From a virus, in IMG/VR virus record IMGVR_UViG_3300034418_007243, positions 1 through 64,000 of that record: a DNA stretch of 64,000 bases. One strand, 5' to 3'. The notes under the pieces were generated by a model that was not told the origin of the DNA, did no database searches, and saw nothing but the letters and a program-made list of their open reading frames with translations. Below, one piece after another: positions 39,958-49,076 of the stretch. The translations under genes and the position numbers were made by a program. Every line of letters starts with the position of its first letter. Positions within the stretch are counted from its first letter, which is position 1.

Positions 39958-42900
39958 ATGGCTAAAAAACAAAATACAAGTTCATCTGACGTAAATAGTT
40001 TTAGTAAAGGACTAATTGAAGATATGTCAGGTTATGGTAAAGGTCCACAAAACTGGAGCCATGCTAGAAATGCTGTGAACAATACAGAGATAGGAGACTT
40101 AGGTACTTTAAGCAATGAGAAATCTAATAAACTTTGTACTTTAGCACCTTATACTATAATTGGAACTATACATATTGAAGGAGATAAGTTTGTTGTATTT
40201 TCAACAAATAATATATTTTCTGAAATAGGTTTGTTTGATGAATCAGAATGTTCATACACTAAATTAGTTAATGCTACTTGTTTAAACTTTAAAACAGATT
40301 ATCTTATAACAGGGCAAGCTAAAGAAAACTTTGAATGCAAGTTTGAAGTATATTGGTCTGATGGTTTTAATCCTGATAGAGTATTAAATATAGATGATAT
40401 TCCTTGGGTAGAAAATTGTGAATATATAGATAGCTGTTATATTTGCACACCAACAGCAGAATTAGATTGTGAAAAATTAAGACTTGAACCTTTAGTTGAT
40501 AATCTTAAATTTTCTATTGCTCCGGGTGCTACAAGCGGTGAACTTTTAAGTGGTTCTTATTTTGTAGTAGGAGCTTATTTAATTAATGGGCAAAGGTTTG
40601 GTGATTACTCTATGCCTTCTCAAGTTCAAGGTATATGGTCACATGCTAACACAGCAAGTTCTTTAGATGTTACTGTAGATTTTGCTGATCAAAGATTTGA
40701 TGAATTTGAATTAATAGTTTTAAGTTTTGTTAATTATCAACAAGTAGCTAAAAGAGCTGGCGTATATAGCACAAGACAAAAACTTATTACAATAGATCAG
40801 TTTCAATCTAATTGGCCTGATGTTAATCCTGGAGATATTCTTTTAAGAAATCCTGTTGAAGATAAGTCAGATTCAATATGGCGTAATGGTGATTACCTTT
40901 TAAGAATTGGTCCTACAAGCAAGTTTGATTTTAATTATCAACCTATTGCAAATCAAATTAAAACAGAATGGGTTTCTGTTGAATATCCTGAAAACTATTA
41001 TGGAAATGGTGGTAATAATACAGGATATATGAGAGATGAAGTATATTCATTTTTTATAAGATGGGTTTATAATACAGGTGATAAATCTCCTAGTTTTCAT
41101 ATACCAGGTAGATTTTCTAATCAAGATGATTTAACTATTATGGGTGGTCCAGACGCTGCTGTTGATGCAGATGATGGAATTACACCTTACAAATGGAGAG
41201 TTTATAATACAGCTATTATAAATCCTACTATTACACCTTATACATTGCCTGATGGTGGTGTTGTTTTAGGCGGAGGTGATATGGCTTATTGGGAATCATC
41301 TGAAATATATGATGATGATAAACCACAAATATGGAATGCTACATATACAGATCCTGTTACAGGTGTTAATATAGGAGGTACTTCTGATACAAGATTTGAC
41401 TTGTGTGGAAAACCTATAAGACATCATAAATTTCCTGCTAATAATTCAGATCCTGAAGGACATCCTATAACTCATCATGTTAATGATAATGGCTCAGCTA
41501 TTAGAGTTATGGGAGTTAAGTTTTCTAATATTAAAAAGCCTTTAGATAATTATGGTAATGAAATTACTAATGTTGTAGGTTATGAAATATTAAGAGGTTC
41601 AAGAGAAGGTAACAAAAGTATTTTCTTTAAAGGTATGTTATGCAACTTAAGAGAATACGATGTACCTGAAGGCACTACAGATAGACAAGGTTTATATCAA
41701 AATTATCCATATAATGATTTAGGTGCAGATAATTATTTACAGTCTAATTTTCCTCTTGTAGGTTCTTCTGAACAATGTAAACATGAAAATTTAACAGGAT
41801 ACAGACAAGATGCTTTTTCATTTCATAGTCCAGATACTAACTTTAAAGATCCTTATTTAAGCGCAAAAGAAGTTATTATTTATGGGGAACAGTACGGTGA
41901 AGGAAATATGAATTTTGAAATTCCTGATAAACATCCCAAACATAAATTAATAACTGATCAAGCATTAATTATAGCATGTATTGTTGGAATTGCTTATCCT
42001 ATTACTGCAGCTTTAGGTAAAAGAAGTTATAATAGAAAAAGTCCTACTTCTGAAAATAGAGGTGGTACATGGTTTGGTATGGCTGCAGGTTTTCAACCTT
42101 TAGATGTTGCTGGTGGACATGGTCTTGGTATTGCAGCATTAAGTGGTATACATACAGGTAGAGTACTTGGTCAGTATGCAGCTGTAAATGATTTTTCTAT
42201 ATTAGGAGCTTCTTTTGCTGCTGGTGTAAAACATCCTCAAGTTTTATATGATACAACTGGAGGTTGGGCGTTAGATAATTTTGCAACTGCAGCTCCAGGT
42301 GTTAGTGCGCAAGGTTACACTGAAACTGTAGAGGGTTCTGACTATAGCGCTTTAGGACCTGTTTTAGGTAGTGTTGTAGGTATAGCTAGTTGGATATTTA
42401 ATTATATGAAAGGCATAGATATGTTTTTAGATATAATTAGAGCTGTGTCTACAGAACAACAATACGCATTACAATGTGTGAGTCATTGCTTTCAAAGATT
42501 TTATGAAAGACCACAACCAAACAACATTAGAAGAGCTATAGGAGAACAAGGATACATAGGGCCTGCGTTAGTAGATTGGACTCAAGATTTTAGAATTAAT
42601 AATATTTTTAGGAGCCGCTTTGTAGCTATTCAAACAGAAGCTTTAAATCCTAACGATGCTTTAATAGCTGATCCTGTTATAGTAGATAATTCTAATTTAA
42701 CTTTAGGTGAAGCTTCTAAATTAAAAAATGGTCCTACAAGAGAAGATATACATGGATCTTTTAATTTTACAGCTTCTTCTTACTATGTTGCTTTAAAACA
42801 AAGAATTAGAAATCAATATGGTCAGATAAATGGTATTGTTCAAGTTCCTGTATCTACAGGTACAACTCTTAAAAATTATGGACAGACTATTGCTAATGGT

Positions 42901-44919
42901 CCTTCTTCTACAGATATTATGTTTAATGGTGACATTTATATAGGAAGATATACTGAAAAAAATTCAATGATATTCTTTTATGATTGGTTATATGATCAAC
43001 CAGATGGATATGAATATAATTATTTTTTAAGGCAAAATGCAGCGTATGTTTCTTATTGGATGAATAGTGAAAAGTATGATATAGGTGAATTATTACAAAG
43101 CATTGATACAACAGATATGTTTGCTTTTATAGATGATCCTCAGTCAGCAACTGTAGCTTTACCATTTAGTAAATATTGCATGGATACTTTTGATGGATAT
43201 AGTTTAGAGTTTGGAAGAGTTCTTTTAGAAAATCATTTCTTTTATTTATTTAATTCAGGAGTAAAAGATTTTTATGTAGAAACAGAAATAAATATAGATT
43301 ATAGAGATTGGGAAGATGAAATAAATAGAAGGCATTATGATTCAAAAAGATATACTCATTTACCTACTTTATTTAATGCTAATCCAAACATTATAAAAGC
43401 AGGTAATTATTATAAATATGATTGGAGCTTAAGCGTATCTAGATTGTTTAATAATTTTTTAGCTTGGGGAAATACACAAAGTAGAGAGTATGATCCTCAA
43501 GTAGCTGAAACATGTTATACATATAGACCTGATAGAATAATTTATTCTTTACCGCAAAGAGCTGCTAATAAACAAGATTTTTGGAGAATCTTTTTACCTT
43601 TTAATTATAAAGATTTTACAAGCCGTCCAAGAGCTGTAAAACAGTTTTCTAAAAACGGGGCTTTAATATTATTTGATAATATGAGTCCTATTACTTTTGC
43701 TGGCGTAGATCAATTAACTACAGATCAAGATACTAAGCTTACTATAGGTGATGGTGGATTGTTCTCTCAACCTATGCAAAATTTAGCAAATAGTGAATGG
43801 CCAATTGAGTATGGTTCTTGTCAAGATAAATATAGTGCAATAAACACACCTGCAGGATTTTATTATGTTAGTCAAAATCAAGGAAAAGTATTTACACTAA
43901 CTTCAGGAACAATACAAGAGATTTCTAACAGAGGTTTAAAATGGTGGTTTTCTGAATTTTTACCTTATAAATTAACAGAAGACTTTCCTGATTTTAAATT
44001 AAAAGATAATCCTGTTGCTGGTATAGGATGTCAAACTATTTATGATAACTTAAATCAAATTGTATATTTTTCTAAGAAAGATTACCAACTTAAAAAGGAT
44101 TTACCTGAAGGAACTACATTAAGATATTCTGGAGACAGTGATCTTTTCTATTTAAATAATACAATGGTTCCTATTACTCTTGGAAACCCTCTGTATTTTG
44201 ATTCTGCTTCTTGGACAATAAGTTATGATCCTAAAACACAATCATGGATTTCATATCATGATTGGCATCCTGATTTAACTATATCAAGTAAAAATACATT
44301 CTTGTCTACTAAAGCCAACGGTATTTGGATACACAATAATAGATGTGATAGTTATTGTAACTTTTATGATGTAGATTATCCGTTTGAGGTAGAGTTTGGT
44401 AATCATACAGGAGGTGTTGTAAATACATTAAGAAACGTAGAGTATTACATGGAAGCTTATAAGTATGCTGAAAATTGCTATGATAGATTTCATGATTTGG
44501 ATTTTAATTTTGATGAAGCTATAATACATAACTCAGAACAAGTATCTGGTTTGTTAAGATTAAATCTTCAACCAAAAAACAATACTCCTGAAATGCTTAA
44601 GTATCCAAAAGTTAATTATAGCAACATAGATATAGTATATTCTAAAGAAGAACAAAAGTATAGGTTTAATCAGTTTTGGGATATTACAGCTGATAGAGGT
44701 GAGTTTAATTCCACAGCTACAAGAACAATATTTAATACAGAACCTAATGGTTATATTAGAAATTTAAATTTTAATAATTTAAATTATAATAAGAATGCTT
44801 TTCAAAGAAAAAAATTCAGACATTTTAAAAATTCTGTATTTTTAAGAAGAAAGAAAAGTGGTGACAGAAATATTATTATATCAACAGCAGTAAATATGAA
44901 TTTAAAATCATCAAGATAA
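39958..44919 (+). CDS. Giant tail 'muzzle'/stabilisation-like protein
   Basis: At 1653 residues it begins with a motif typical of crAss-like muzzle and P22 gp10-like stabilisation proteins (VNSFSKGLIEDMSGYGKGPQ, NWSHARNAVNNTEIGDLGTL). Long beta-rich regions follow. Two hydrophobic stretches occur in the middle (about 669-690, ALIIACIVGIAYPITAALG; and 796-825, GPVLGSVVGIASWIF). The C-terminal third contains FYYVSQNQGKVFTLTSG, then ISNRGLKWWFSEFLPY and a Lys/Arg-rich end. It would form the ring or channel at the tail end that meets the host. Confidence 0.75.
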   Translation: MAKKQNTSSSDVNSFSKGLIEDMSGYGKGPQNWSHARNAVNNTEIGDLGTLSNEKSNKLCTLAPYTIIGTIHIEGDKFVVFSTNNIFSEIGLFDESECSYTKLVNATCLNFKTDYLITGQAKENFECKFEVYWSDGFNPDRVLNIDDIPWVENCEYIDSCYICTPTAELDCEKLRLEPLVDNLKFSIAPGATSGELLSGSYFVVGAYLINGQRFGDYSMPSQVQGIWSHANTASSLDVTVDFADQRFDEFELIVLSFVNYQQVAKRAGVYSTRQKLITIDQFQSNWPDVNPGDILLRNPVEDKSDSIWRNGDYLLRIGPTSKFDFNYQPIANQIKTEWVSVEYPENYYGNGGNNTGYMRDEVYSFFIRWVYNTGDKSPSFHIPGRFSNQDDLTIMGGPDAAVDADDGITPYKWRVYNTAIINPTITPYTLPDGGVVLGGGDMAYWESSEIYDDDKPQIWNATYTDPVTGVNIGGTSDTRFDLCGKPIRHHKFPANNSDPEGHPITHHVNDNGSAIRVMGVKFSNIKKPLDNYGNEITNVVGYEILRGSREGNKSIFFKGMLCNLREYDVPEGTTDRQGLYQNYPYNDLGADNYLQSNFPLVGSSEQCKHENLTGYRQDAFSFHSPDTNFKDPYLSAKEVIIYGEQYGEGNMNFEIPDKHPKHKLITDQALIIACIVGIAYPITAALGKRSYNRKSPTSENRGGTWFGMAAGFQPLDVAGGHGLGIAALSGIHTGRVLGQYAAVNDFSILGASFAAGVKHPQVLYDTTGGWALDNFATAAPGVSAQGYTETVEGSDYSALGPVLGSVVGIASWIFNYMKGIDMFLDIIRAVSTEQQYALQCVSHCFQRFYERPQPNNIRRAIGEQGYIGPALVDWTQDFRINNIFRSRFVAIQTEALNPNDALIADPVIVDNSNLTLGEASKLKNGPTREDIHGSFNFTASSYYVALKQRIRNQYGQINGIVQVPVSTGTTLKNYGQTIANGPSSTDIMFNGDIYIGRYTEKNSMIFFYDWLYDQPDGYEYNYFLRQNAAYVSYWMNSEKYDIGELLQSIDTTDMFAFIDDPQSATVALPFSKYCMDTFDGYSLEFGRVLLENHFFYLFNSGVKDFYVETEINIDYRDWEDEINRRHYDSKRYTHLPTLFNANPNIIKAGNYYKYDWSLSVSRLFNNFLAWGNTQSREYDPQVAETCYTYRPDRIIYSLPQRAANKQDFWRIFLPFNYKDFTSRPRAVKQFSKNGALILFDNMSPITFAGVDQLTTDQDTKLTIGDGGLFSQPMQNLANSEWPIEYGSCQDKYSAINTPAGFYYVSQNQGKVFTLTSGTIQEISNRGLKWWFSEFLPYKLTEDFPDFKLKDNPVAGIGCQTIYDNLNQIVYFSKKDYQLKKDLPEGTTLRYSGDSDLFYLNNTMVPITLGNPLYFDSASWTISYDPKTQSWISYHDWHPDLTISSKNTFLSTKANGIWIHNNRCDSYCNFYDVDYPFEVEFGNHTGGVVNTLRNVEYYMEAYKYAENCYDRFHDLDFNFDEAIIHNSEQVSGLLRLNLQPKNNTPEMLKYPKVNYSNIDIVYSKEEQKYRFNQFWDITADRGEFNSTATRTIFNTEPNGYIRNLNFNNLNYNKNAFQRKKFRHFKNSVFLRRKKSGDRNIIISTAVNMNLKSSR

Positions 44920-47900
44920 ATGGATAAATTATTATTCTATACATTAAACAATAGAGGTTTACCGCAAGGTCCTAATTATGAAAGAACATCTATGTTAGGT
45001 AAACTAACTATGTTTAATAATGGAGGCCCTGTATCAGGAAGACCTTATTTATCTGTTATGCCTGGTATGACTGGAGGAATAGATCTTCAGGCAGGTACTG
45101 ATTTTAATATTAAGGATAGGGTGTTTGGAGATATAAATATAAGTAATCCAATAGTTGCACCTAACATGCAAAGTGGAGAATATAGCTTTGCGCCATTAAA
45201 TCCTAATGTGTCAGGTAGAGTAGCTATCCCTTTACAAGATATGGATATTGTGGGAAGTTTTGATACAGATTTTAATCAAGCTAGACTTAATGCTTCAGCT
45301 AGCATGGGTTTTCCTAAAGGAGATATAAGTGGAAATATAGGTACTGATTTAAAAAATGTTTATGGTGGCGTAGATATAAATTACAGACCCATTGACCCTC
45401 TTTCCTTAAACTATAGTTTAAATGCTGATCCATCAGGAGTGTACCATGATATTGGAGCTTCTTATAATGTAAATGATAATGTAAATCTATATGGTAATGT
45501 ATCATTAACTCCACAAGAACCTCCTGCATATAGAGTAGGATTAAGAGCAAACTTTGAACATGGAGGAACACACGTAGATCCACCTTTTAAAACACCATTA
45601 TCTAAAGATGAAGAGTTTGTTTTTCAAAATTGGAGAAAATCTTTACCTGAAAATTTACAAACAGATAATGATTTATATGATTTAAGAGGTGCATGGAAAG
45701 CAGGTCTTTCTCCTGAACGCATTCAAAATGAATGGCACATGTTAGGCGTAAACCCTGAAACAGGAATGTATTTAAAATCTCCAAATCATCCAACATATTT
45801 AAAATCTATTGAAGGAGACATAAGAGCAGGATTTACTCCTTACGTAGATGCTAAAACAGGAAGAGTATATTCTAATAAACTTGTTTATACAGACGGAGGA
45901 GATGTTATAGATCCGGGTGATGGCTGGCAATATTTAAAAGAAGGTAATGATTATCTTACTAGAAAAAAAGGTTCTGCTGAATGGATAAAAACAACAGGTA
46001 AAGCTAAAAAAGCTATTCAAGATAAAATATATAAAGAAACAGATTCTATAAAATCTGATGAAATTGTATCTGCACCTAATAATAAACAAACAGATTTTAG
46101 TATTGATTATGATACTTTACCAGCTATAAAACAAATAGAAGCATCTACTAGTAGAGTAGAAAGACCTCCTATGCCTAACATTGTTAACCCAAATGTAAAT
46201 CAAAAACAATTTGTAGATAAAGCTGAAGAGTTTCATAAACAAGGTAAAATAGTAGATAGAGAACCTGTAAGTTTTATGAGAAACTTATTACCCTATCCTT
46301 GTTATGATTATACTTGTATGGAGTTTGTAAAAGATGTTGATAAAGCAACTGGCAGACATAGTATACCTAGTACAATTAATACTAATAAAGACTTTTATAA
46401 AGCAGCTGATAAATTAGGGTATAAACGTTTACACCCAGATTCTACTGCTCAACCTGGAGATATTATTTCTTTTTACAGACCTGAGTTAAAAACTGAAGAG
46501 TTTCCTGAAGGAACGCCTTATCATGCAGGAGTAATGATAAATGATAGCACTTATATAGATACAGGAGGTGGCGAAAAGTATTTACCTATAGGTTATCCTG
46601 TAAGAAAAGGACCTTTAGAAAAAAATCCTTATTATACTTATAGGTGGTCACCAAAAGAACCAATAATGGGTGCTATTTCAGGATTAATACAAAAAACAGA
46701 TGGTGGAGATGTTGTAGATGTAGGGGATGGTTATGAGTATCTAAAAGAAGGTGATAACTATTTAACTAGAAAAAAAGGTAATACAGATTGGATAACTGCA
46801 AAAGGAGATGCTAGAAAAGCTATACAAACTAGAATATTTCCTGAGCTTCTAGGTAATCCTTTACCTCAAGAACAACAAATATCTATTCAAAATATAAATA
46901 GACCTGAAAATTTTATTCAACCAAATGTTAATAAAGAAACTATAGCTATACAGCAAAAACTTTTTGATGCAGGATATGATTTAGGTACTACAGGTCCATT
47001 AGGAAATGGTGTTGATGGAGATTTAGGTCCTAAAACACAAGCTGCTATTGATGCTTATAATAAAGGAATAAACGCTCAAGATTTTAAATCTCAAGATTTA
47101 AAAATGCAAAATGAAATTATAAATCAAGAGTATAAAGAAAAACCACAAACTGCAAACTATGTAACAAATATTCAGAACTATCTTATAGGAAAAGGATATG
47201 AGATAGATAAATCAGGAGTAATGGATACTAAAACTAAAAATGCTTTAAAAGATTATGAGACTAGCGGCAAGTTTGCAACATTACCTATTTTTCCTTCTAA
47301 TCCTGAAAGAAGAGAAGAAATCTGCAGAACAAGTGGAGAAGGTTACGGTTGTTCAAAACAAGCTACATTAAAATCTATGAATTTGTTTAGTGATATGCCT
47401 AATTCTGATAAAAAATATTTATGGGCTAATGATGCATGGTTTAATAAAGATGCTGTAATAAAAAATGGAGGAACACTTCTTTATGAAACAGAAGCTAGAG
47501 GTAAAAATATACCTGACTTACCTAAAGAAGTTTATGGATTATTGCAAGTAGGAGATTATGTTCATTTAGATAGAAGAGATACAGATTCTAGTAGACGTTA
47601 CGCTAAAAAAACAGAAGATAAAGCAGGTAATAAATGGGAAAATGAAAAAATAGAACATATGGGTCTTATCATTGGTAAAGATACTGATGGTACACCTTTA
47701 ATTTGGCATGCTTCAGAAACAGGAAAAGCATATATAAAACGTGTAGATGAACCTATTACATTAGATGATCATAAAGGATTAGGTGCTTATAGAATAGCGT
47801 CTATTGCACGTTCTGGTAAAATGACAGATGAATACCAAAAAGCTGTTGCTCAAAATCCTTACTTTAGTGAAGATTGGAAATCACCATATGAAAAACCTGG

Positions 47901-49053
47901 TGAAGTAGTAGAAGATATAGTAAAACCATTTGATTCAGAAAACATGTTAACACCTTTAGAAGGAACAAATGATTATGAAAAAGCAAGAATAAATGAAATA
48001 AATAATCATGTTGAAACATTTATGAAAGCAGGCTATCCTCAAGATGATGTTAATAAAGCAGCACAAATTGTTATAGGAGGAGTGCTTGAAAGAGAAGCAA
48101 AAAGAGGAAGTTCCGCTACTCTAGGAGGAAGTGAAGGGATTCCTATACCTGGAACAAGTATAAGAATACCATTAACAGGAACTGTAGAAAATCCTGTACG
48201 AGCTGGTAGTAACTATGGTAAAAAATATGAAGGTCAAACTGCTTTAGAATTTAAAGAAGGTTTAGCAGATATTGCAAAAGATGTAGGATTAAAAAGAAGT
48301 GAAGTTAGTAGAGGTATTTATCAAATGAAACCTGAAATGAATTTTGGAGGGTTAGAAAAAGAATTAAATGAAATAGGATTATCTAAAGATCAAATATTTG
48401 ATAGTGAAGAAAATCAAACTAAAGCTGCTACATTGTTAATGTTAAAAAGATATAAAGCATTAAAAGCTGATCCTGATTATTATAGAGAAACAGACGAAGT
48501 TAAAATTAAAGGAGAAGATGGACAAGAATGGTTTTATCCTGCATCATATATTTTAGCTGGAGGGTGGAGTGCTGGACCTAATTGGTGGAAAAAAGATAGT
48601 TATAGAAAAATATTAACTTCAGATAAAGGTAGAGATTATTCTAATTTAGCAATGAGAAATATGGCTAATGTTATTCAAACACAAAAAGGTAATAACTACG
48701 GAAAGCAAGCTGAAGAACAAATTTATAATCGCAAACAAGAAAAAGCTGCTAAATATTTAAAAGAAAAAACAATAAATAGAATGGCTGCTGAAGGTTATGA
48801 TAAAGATAAAATAACAGATGCTACTATTAAAGAGTATGAACAACAAAAATATAATGAAGCTGTTGCAGCACAAGAACAAGCTGTAAAAGATTTTGCATAT
48901 ACTATTGATACGCCACCTGCTGAATCTACAGATACTAATATTTTTATGGATCCTAACATTATTATACCAAGTGACTTGTATTCAGATTTTGTATATGGTG
49001 CTTATGACTTACCTGAAGTAACAGTAACTGCAAAAAGAATTAAAAATAGATAA
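44920..49053 (+). CDS. Multi-domain virion murein hydrolase with barrel-like N-terminus
   Basis: Reading 1377 residues in order: about 45-205 alternate strands such as GNIGTDLKNVYGGVDINYRP like an outer-membrane beta barrel. A TDGGDV-x-D-x-GDG motif follows near 325. A cysteine-peptidase-like domain comes at about 455-570 (YDYTCMEFV, C466; TPYHAGVM, H535). A second TDGGDVV motif lies near 594, then two PG_binding_1-like units (about 670-790, GDLGPKTQAAID and GVMDTKTKNALK). A second peptidase-like domain is at about 800-960 (C811, H913, H930). Last is a lytic-transglycosylase-like region (E1057/E1059; SRGIYQMKP at 1130-1138). Assignments rest on motifs. Confidence 0.65.
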   Translation: MDKLLFYTLNNRGLPQGPNYERTSMLGKLTMFNNGGPVSGRPYLSVMPGMTGGIDLQAGTDFNIKDRVFGDINISNPIVAPNMQSGEYSFAPLNPNVSGRVAIPLQDMDIVGSFDTDFNQARLNASASMGFPKGDISGNIGTDLKNVYGGVDINYRPIDPLSLNYSLNADPSGVYHDIGASYNVNDNVNLYGNVSLTPQEPPAYRVGLRANFEHGGTHVDPPFKTPLSKDEEFVFQNWRKSLPENLQTDNDLYDLRGAWKAGLSPERIQNEWHMLGVNPETGMYLKSPNHPTYLKSIEGDIRAGFTPYVDAKTGRVYSNKLVYTDGGDVIDPGDGWQYLKEGNDYLTRKKGSAEWIKTTGKAKKAIQDKIYKETDSIKSDEIVSAPNNKQTDFSIDYDTLPAIKQIEASTSRVERPPMPNIVNPNVNQKQFVDKAEEFHKQGKIVDREPVSFMRNLLPYPCYDYTCMEFVKDVDKATGRHSIPSTINTNKDFYKAADKLGYKRLHPDSTAQPGDIISFYRPELKTEEFPEGTPYHAGVMINDSTYIDTGGGEKYLPIGYPVRKGPLEKNPYYTYRWSPKEPIMGAISGLIQKTDGGDVVDVGDGYEYLKEGDNYLTRKKGNTDWITAKGDARKAIQTRIFPELLGNPLPQEQQISIQNINRPENFIQPNVNKETIAIQQKLFDAGYDLGTTGPLGNGVDGDLGPKTQAAIDAYNKGINAQDFKSQDLKMQNEIINQEYKEKPQTANYVTNIQNYLIGKGYEIDKSGVMDTKTKNALKDYETSGKFATLPIFPSNPERREEICRTSGEGYGCSKQATLKSMNLFSDMPNSDKKYLWANDAWFNKDAVIKNGGTLLYETEARGKNIPDLPKEVYGLLQVGDYVHLDRRDTDSSRRYAKKTEDKAGNKWENEKIEHMGLIIGKDTDGTPLIWHASETGKAYIKRVDEPITLDDHKGLGAYRIASIARSGKMTDEYQKAVAQNPYFSEDWKSPYEKPGEVVEDIVKPFDSENMLTPLEGTNDYEKARINEINNHVETFMKAGYPQDDVNKAAQIVIGGVLEREAKRGSSATLGGSEGIPIPGTSIRIPLTGTVENPVRAGSNYGKKYEGQTALEFKEGLADIAKDVGLKRSEVSRGIYQMKPEMNFGGLEKELNEIGLSKDQIFDSEENQTKAATLLMLKRYKALKADPDYYRETDEVKIKGEDGQEWFYPASYILAGGWSAGPNWWKKDSYRKILTSDKGRDYSNLAMRNMANVIQTQKGNNYGKQAEEQIYNRKQEKAAKYLKEKTINRMAAEGYDKDKITDATIKEYEQQKYNEAVAAQEQAVKDFAYTIDTPPAESTDTNIFMDPNIIIPSDLYSDFVYGAYDLPEVTVTAKRIKNR

Positions 49054-49060
49054 TAATTTC

Positions 49061-49069
49061 GTATATTAT
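49061..49069 (+). promoter_or_regulatory. Candidate right-arm promoter element GTATATTAT
   Basis: AATTTCGTATATTATGTATA lies in the short gap after 49053. The TATG inside it could also be read as the first ATG (49068) of the next gene; the second ATG at 49077 fits better if this is a promoter. Confidence 0.3.
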
Positions 49070-49076
49070 GTATAGA

